Source: Bacteroidota bacterium (GTDB taxonomy: Bacteria > Bacteroidota > Bacteroidia > Cytophagales > Cyclobacteriaceae). Taken from it: a DNA stretch of 43,572 nt. A program made the translations under genes and the position numbers. The stretch covers positions 1 through 43,572 of the forward strand of contig JACPVX010000086.1 of assembly GCA_016191555.1 (NCBI GenBank), given 5' to 3'. The notes below the pieces were generated by a model, which did no database searches, had not been told where the DNA came from, and saw nothing but the letters and a program-made list of their open reading frames with translations. Below are positions 41,655 to 43,572 of the stretch, piece after piece (position 1 is the stretch's first letter; every line of letters begins with the position of its first letter).

Positions 41655-42137
41655 TTACGGTTTATCTCTTCCGATAAATCGTTCCTTTCCCAATAGAAAT
41701 CGAATGGCTCTTTGGATATTACTTGCGCGTGCTTCTTCTGTTTTCAGTTTGGCAATGTATCGTATGATCTCCGTTTGGCGGGATGGCGGTAGTTGGTCAA
41801 ACACGGCTTGGGCCGCTGTATTCTTATTTAAAGCTTGGATAAAATCTGCCGGAGGTTTTATTTCTCTGCTCTCCGGATCAAATTGAATGGTCAATCTGAC
41901 CGTCTCTCCGATGCGTTTCGGAGAATCTTTCAACATGGTTGTATTGATATAAAGCCTCCATTCGCCCTGATACCTCACCAATGTTTGCTTGTATTCTTTG
42001 AGGTTAATCGCTCCCTTGATCGGGATGTGTCCTTTCGTTTTGCCTGCCTGAGTAAAAATCGCTTGCAAGATATCTGGTGGTACGAAGACAAATGGATTAA
42101 CTCCAATAATTTCAATTTTTGCAGTGAATGAATGCAT
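41655..42137 (-). CDS. YdeI/OmpD-associated family protein (DUF1905 type)
   Basis: A 160-residue cytoplasmic protein from the ATG at 42137. An N-terminal DUF1905 barrel (FTAKIEIIGVNPFVFVPPDIL, then GHIPIKGAINLKEYKQTLVRY and RLYINTTMLKD) is followed by the OmdA-like helical segment (AVFDQLPPSRQTEIIRYIAKLKTEEARASNI). Such proteins are widespread in Bacteroidota and of unknown function. Its length is normal. A gene-free stretch of about 190 bases separates it from the PAS gene. Confidence 0.85.
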   Translation of the reverse strand: MHSFTAKIEIIGVNPFVFVPPDILQAIFTQAGKTKGHIPIKGAINLKEYKQTLVRYQGEWRLYINTTMLKDSPKRIGETVRLTIQFDPESREIKPPADFIQALNKNTAAQAVFDQLPPSRQTEIIRYIAKLKTEEARASNIQRAIRFLLGKERFIGRDKP

Positions 42138-42237
42138 AGAAGTCCACAGCAAATCTAATACTCTAACGACAACCAGCCATCTAATCTAATTATGAATTTT
42201 ATTGCCTTTTCACAATGGAAGTCGCTGGCAAACCATT

Positions 42238-42965
42238 CTATTCCTTTGCAATCTCAACAAACAATTTCACCAACTCAACGGGTCTACTGAAGAAGGGCGA
42301 GTGACTGGTCGGCATCTTATACACTTTGCGGCAAGGTGTTTCGGCATACATTTTTTGTTGAATGAACGGAGTTACTGCTTTGTCTTCGGTGCATTCAATA
42401 TAATATCGCGGCACGCGACCGAAGTTTTGCTCGGTTAGTTGCAAAGGTGTCATGCCGGTTACGATCGGTTCGTTGCTTAACAATACTTTTGCCAATTCAG
42501 TGATCGAGTCATCACAATCATGATAAAGGCCTTCTTTGTAAATCGCTGCTTCTAAGGTAGTGCTGTTGGTTGCTTCATATCGCTTGACGTAGGGTTTCAA
42601 TACGCCCTGCGTGTCTTGCATCGAATACTCACGCTGTGTTTTGCCGTTGGGAATCAGATAAGCGGCCAGGTAAATTAATTTCTCAATCTTATCAGGTCGG
42701 TATTCGGCAGCTTGCGAAATCATAATTCCATTCTTGCTGTGCCCTACTAAAATCACTTTTCCCTCGATGCTGTCGATGAGTTTACAAATTTTGTTCACCG
42801 ACATTTCCATTGTGACAGTTTCGATCGGTGTTTTATCTCTGCCCATGCCGGGCAGGTCGATTGCGAATACGCGGTGCCCCATTTTCTCCAAGAGCGGTGT
42901 TACTTTGTGCCAGTCCAGGCGCTGTGCCACGATCCATGAATCAAAATGAATGTTTTCGTTTCCAT
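42238..42965 (-). pseudogene. Alpha/beta hydrolase gene with a single-base frameshift
   Basis: The family start is METKTFILIHGSWHSAW from the ATG at 42965, in a different frame from the rest; that frame stops six codons later. The remaining frame continues with DWHKVTPLLEKMGHRVFAIDL, the expected sequence. One missing base near 42915 (GCCTGGACTGG where GCCTGGGACTGG would restore the frame) explains both. The C-terminal part holds the nucleophile in LVGHSKNG and the catalytic Asp and His regions (YYIECTEDKAVTPF, PTSHSPFFSRP). It belongs to the salicylate-esterase/hydroxynitrile-lyase-like group. Either a pseudogene or a sequencing error. Confidence 0.8.
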
Positions 42966-43073
42966 TTGTTTTTGTGCGTCTAGGTGTTTGAATGAAAAGA
43001 GGACTACTATCAAGAACAATAGCGCTCTTTTCGGTTGGGCAATTTGTTTCATCGGTTATGTTGTTTGATGAAA

Positions 43074-43081
43074 CAAAAGTA
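43074..43081 (-). promoter_or_regulatory. Bacteroidota-type -7 box (TACTTTTG)
   Basis: TACTTTTG on the minus strand, followed by TTTCATCA, about 109 bases before the true ATG at 42965. The longer in-frame start at 43089 lies upstream of this box, which supports the start at 42965. Confidence 0.45.
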
Positions 43082-43167
43082 GAATGCACTACAAAGGGTG
43101 AAAACCCGAAACTTGCGGAGTTGAGAAGATAGACATTACCTTGATTACATGAGTAGAATTTTCTTAT

Positions 43168-43563
43168 TCAAGGCTTTCTAACAACAATACGTTTTAAATG
43201 ATAGAACCTTTCCGGGTATCCCATACGAATTTCTCCATCATACTCTTTAAATAATTCCTCTTCACTCCATCTCATCCATTCAAAAATCTGTTGCTCTCGA
43301 TCATTGAGCAGAATATCCTTCTTAATTCTAGCAGCGGAAAACTTATAGTGATAGATAATGTATCCGCTTCCATACTCCATTTTAATCTTTTCGAAATTTG
43401 CGGTGATGCGATTGGCAGTGTCTAGTTTATGAATTGTTGAAAGATTGATTTCCGCAAATCGGTTCCGTATCAAGTGTTCCTGAATCAATACAGCTAAAAT
43501 AAGAACATCTTTATTGCGTTCTCCGATCTCTCTGTAGCGTGCTTTTGTTTTGGTGCTTGGCAT
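43168..43563 (-). CDS. Unrecognised cytoplasmic protein
   Basis: A 131-residue basic protein, mostly helical, with no signal peptide. Its N-terminal half (REIGERNKDVLILAVLIQEHL) resembles a helical bundle. A central stretch (KIKMEYGSGYIIYHYKFSAARIKKDI) is beta-like, and the end has FEWMRWSEEELFKEYDGEIRMGYP. I assign no family. The start ATG is at 43563, only nine bases from the window edge, so an upstream start cannot be excluded. Confidence 0.5.
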   Translation of the reverse strand: MPSTKTKARYREIGERNKDVLILAVLIQEHLIRNRFAEINLSTIHKLDTANRITANFEKIKMEYGSGYIIYHYKFSAARIKKDILLNDREQQIFEWMRWSEEELFKEYDGEIRMGYPERFYHLKRIVVRKP

Positions 43564-43572
43564 GCATGCTGC

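Noticed and set aside
1..43572. Complete integron with integrase
   Set aside because: No tyrosine recombinase gene is present in the window, so only attC-like and cassette-like features can be claimed.

Overview
The window looks like chromosome of a Bacteroidota bacterium, probably Cytophagales-like. Grounds: moderate AT richness, weak Shine-Dalgarno signals, promoter -7 boxes of the TAnnTTTG type, many short Sec or lipoprotein signal peptides ending in GQ or in Cys, a CarboxypepD_reg-like/barrel protein, and an MbnP-type lipoprotein. No rRNA, tRNA, CRISPR array, integrase or transposase was found. The only recognisable mobile-element enzyme is a group II intron reverse transcriptase at the left edge.

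Layout. (1) 7-1581, minus: a group II intron with its maturase/RT (111-1328), domain V at 47-80 and domain VI beside it. (2) About 1.9-11 kb: a strictly one-directional (minus) series of small, mostly secreted or membrane, mostly unrecognised genes. They are separated by recurring 100-350 bp intergenic modules. One module class runs from a CCGCYAAC or GCCCAAC word just after a stop codon to a GTTGGCG-like word just before the next leader, with an imperfect palindrome between, as integron attC sites do. The other class is a fixed mosaic of hairpin, AGGATTTAC repeats, seven-base tandem repeats and a conserved leader. (3) 11.2-17 kb: an AraC regulator with two short-chain dehydrogenases, an FtsX/MacB-type permease, then repeat remnants. 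(4) 17.1-21.4 kb: more minus-strand cassette-like genes (macro domain, TIMP-like, DUF2750, serine hydrolase, SUKH). (5) 21.4-26.6 kb: an esterase fragment with a strong terminator, an SDR/AraC pair, and a translationally coupled SPFH plus NAD-kinase-fold pair. (6) 26.7-43.6 kb: more ordinary genes: AlkC-type DNA glycosylase, nucleoid-associated protein, VOC protein, serine hydrolase, membrane XRE regulator, a four-gene MbnP/MbnH-type copper locus, polysaccharide deacetylase, a GlxA-type regulator divergent from a double SRPBCC protein, a MarR-GNAT pair with a clear operator, a PAS membrane protein, YdeI/OmpD-associated protein, and an alpha/beta hydrolase broken by a frameshift.

How it fits together. 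The left half behaves like a cassette array or recombination hotspot: one promoterless-looking gene per unit, all in one direction, with repeat-encoded C-termini and truncated genes at junctions. No recombinase gene lies inside the window, so the integron reading is an inference. The right half contains small self-contained operons. The most interesting candidates are the repeat-bounded array itself, a shared family of degenerate heptamer tandem repeats, and the SPFH/NAD-kinase-like operon.
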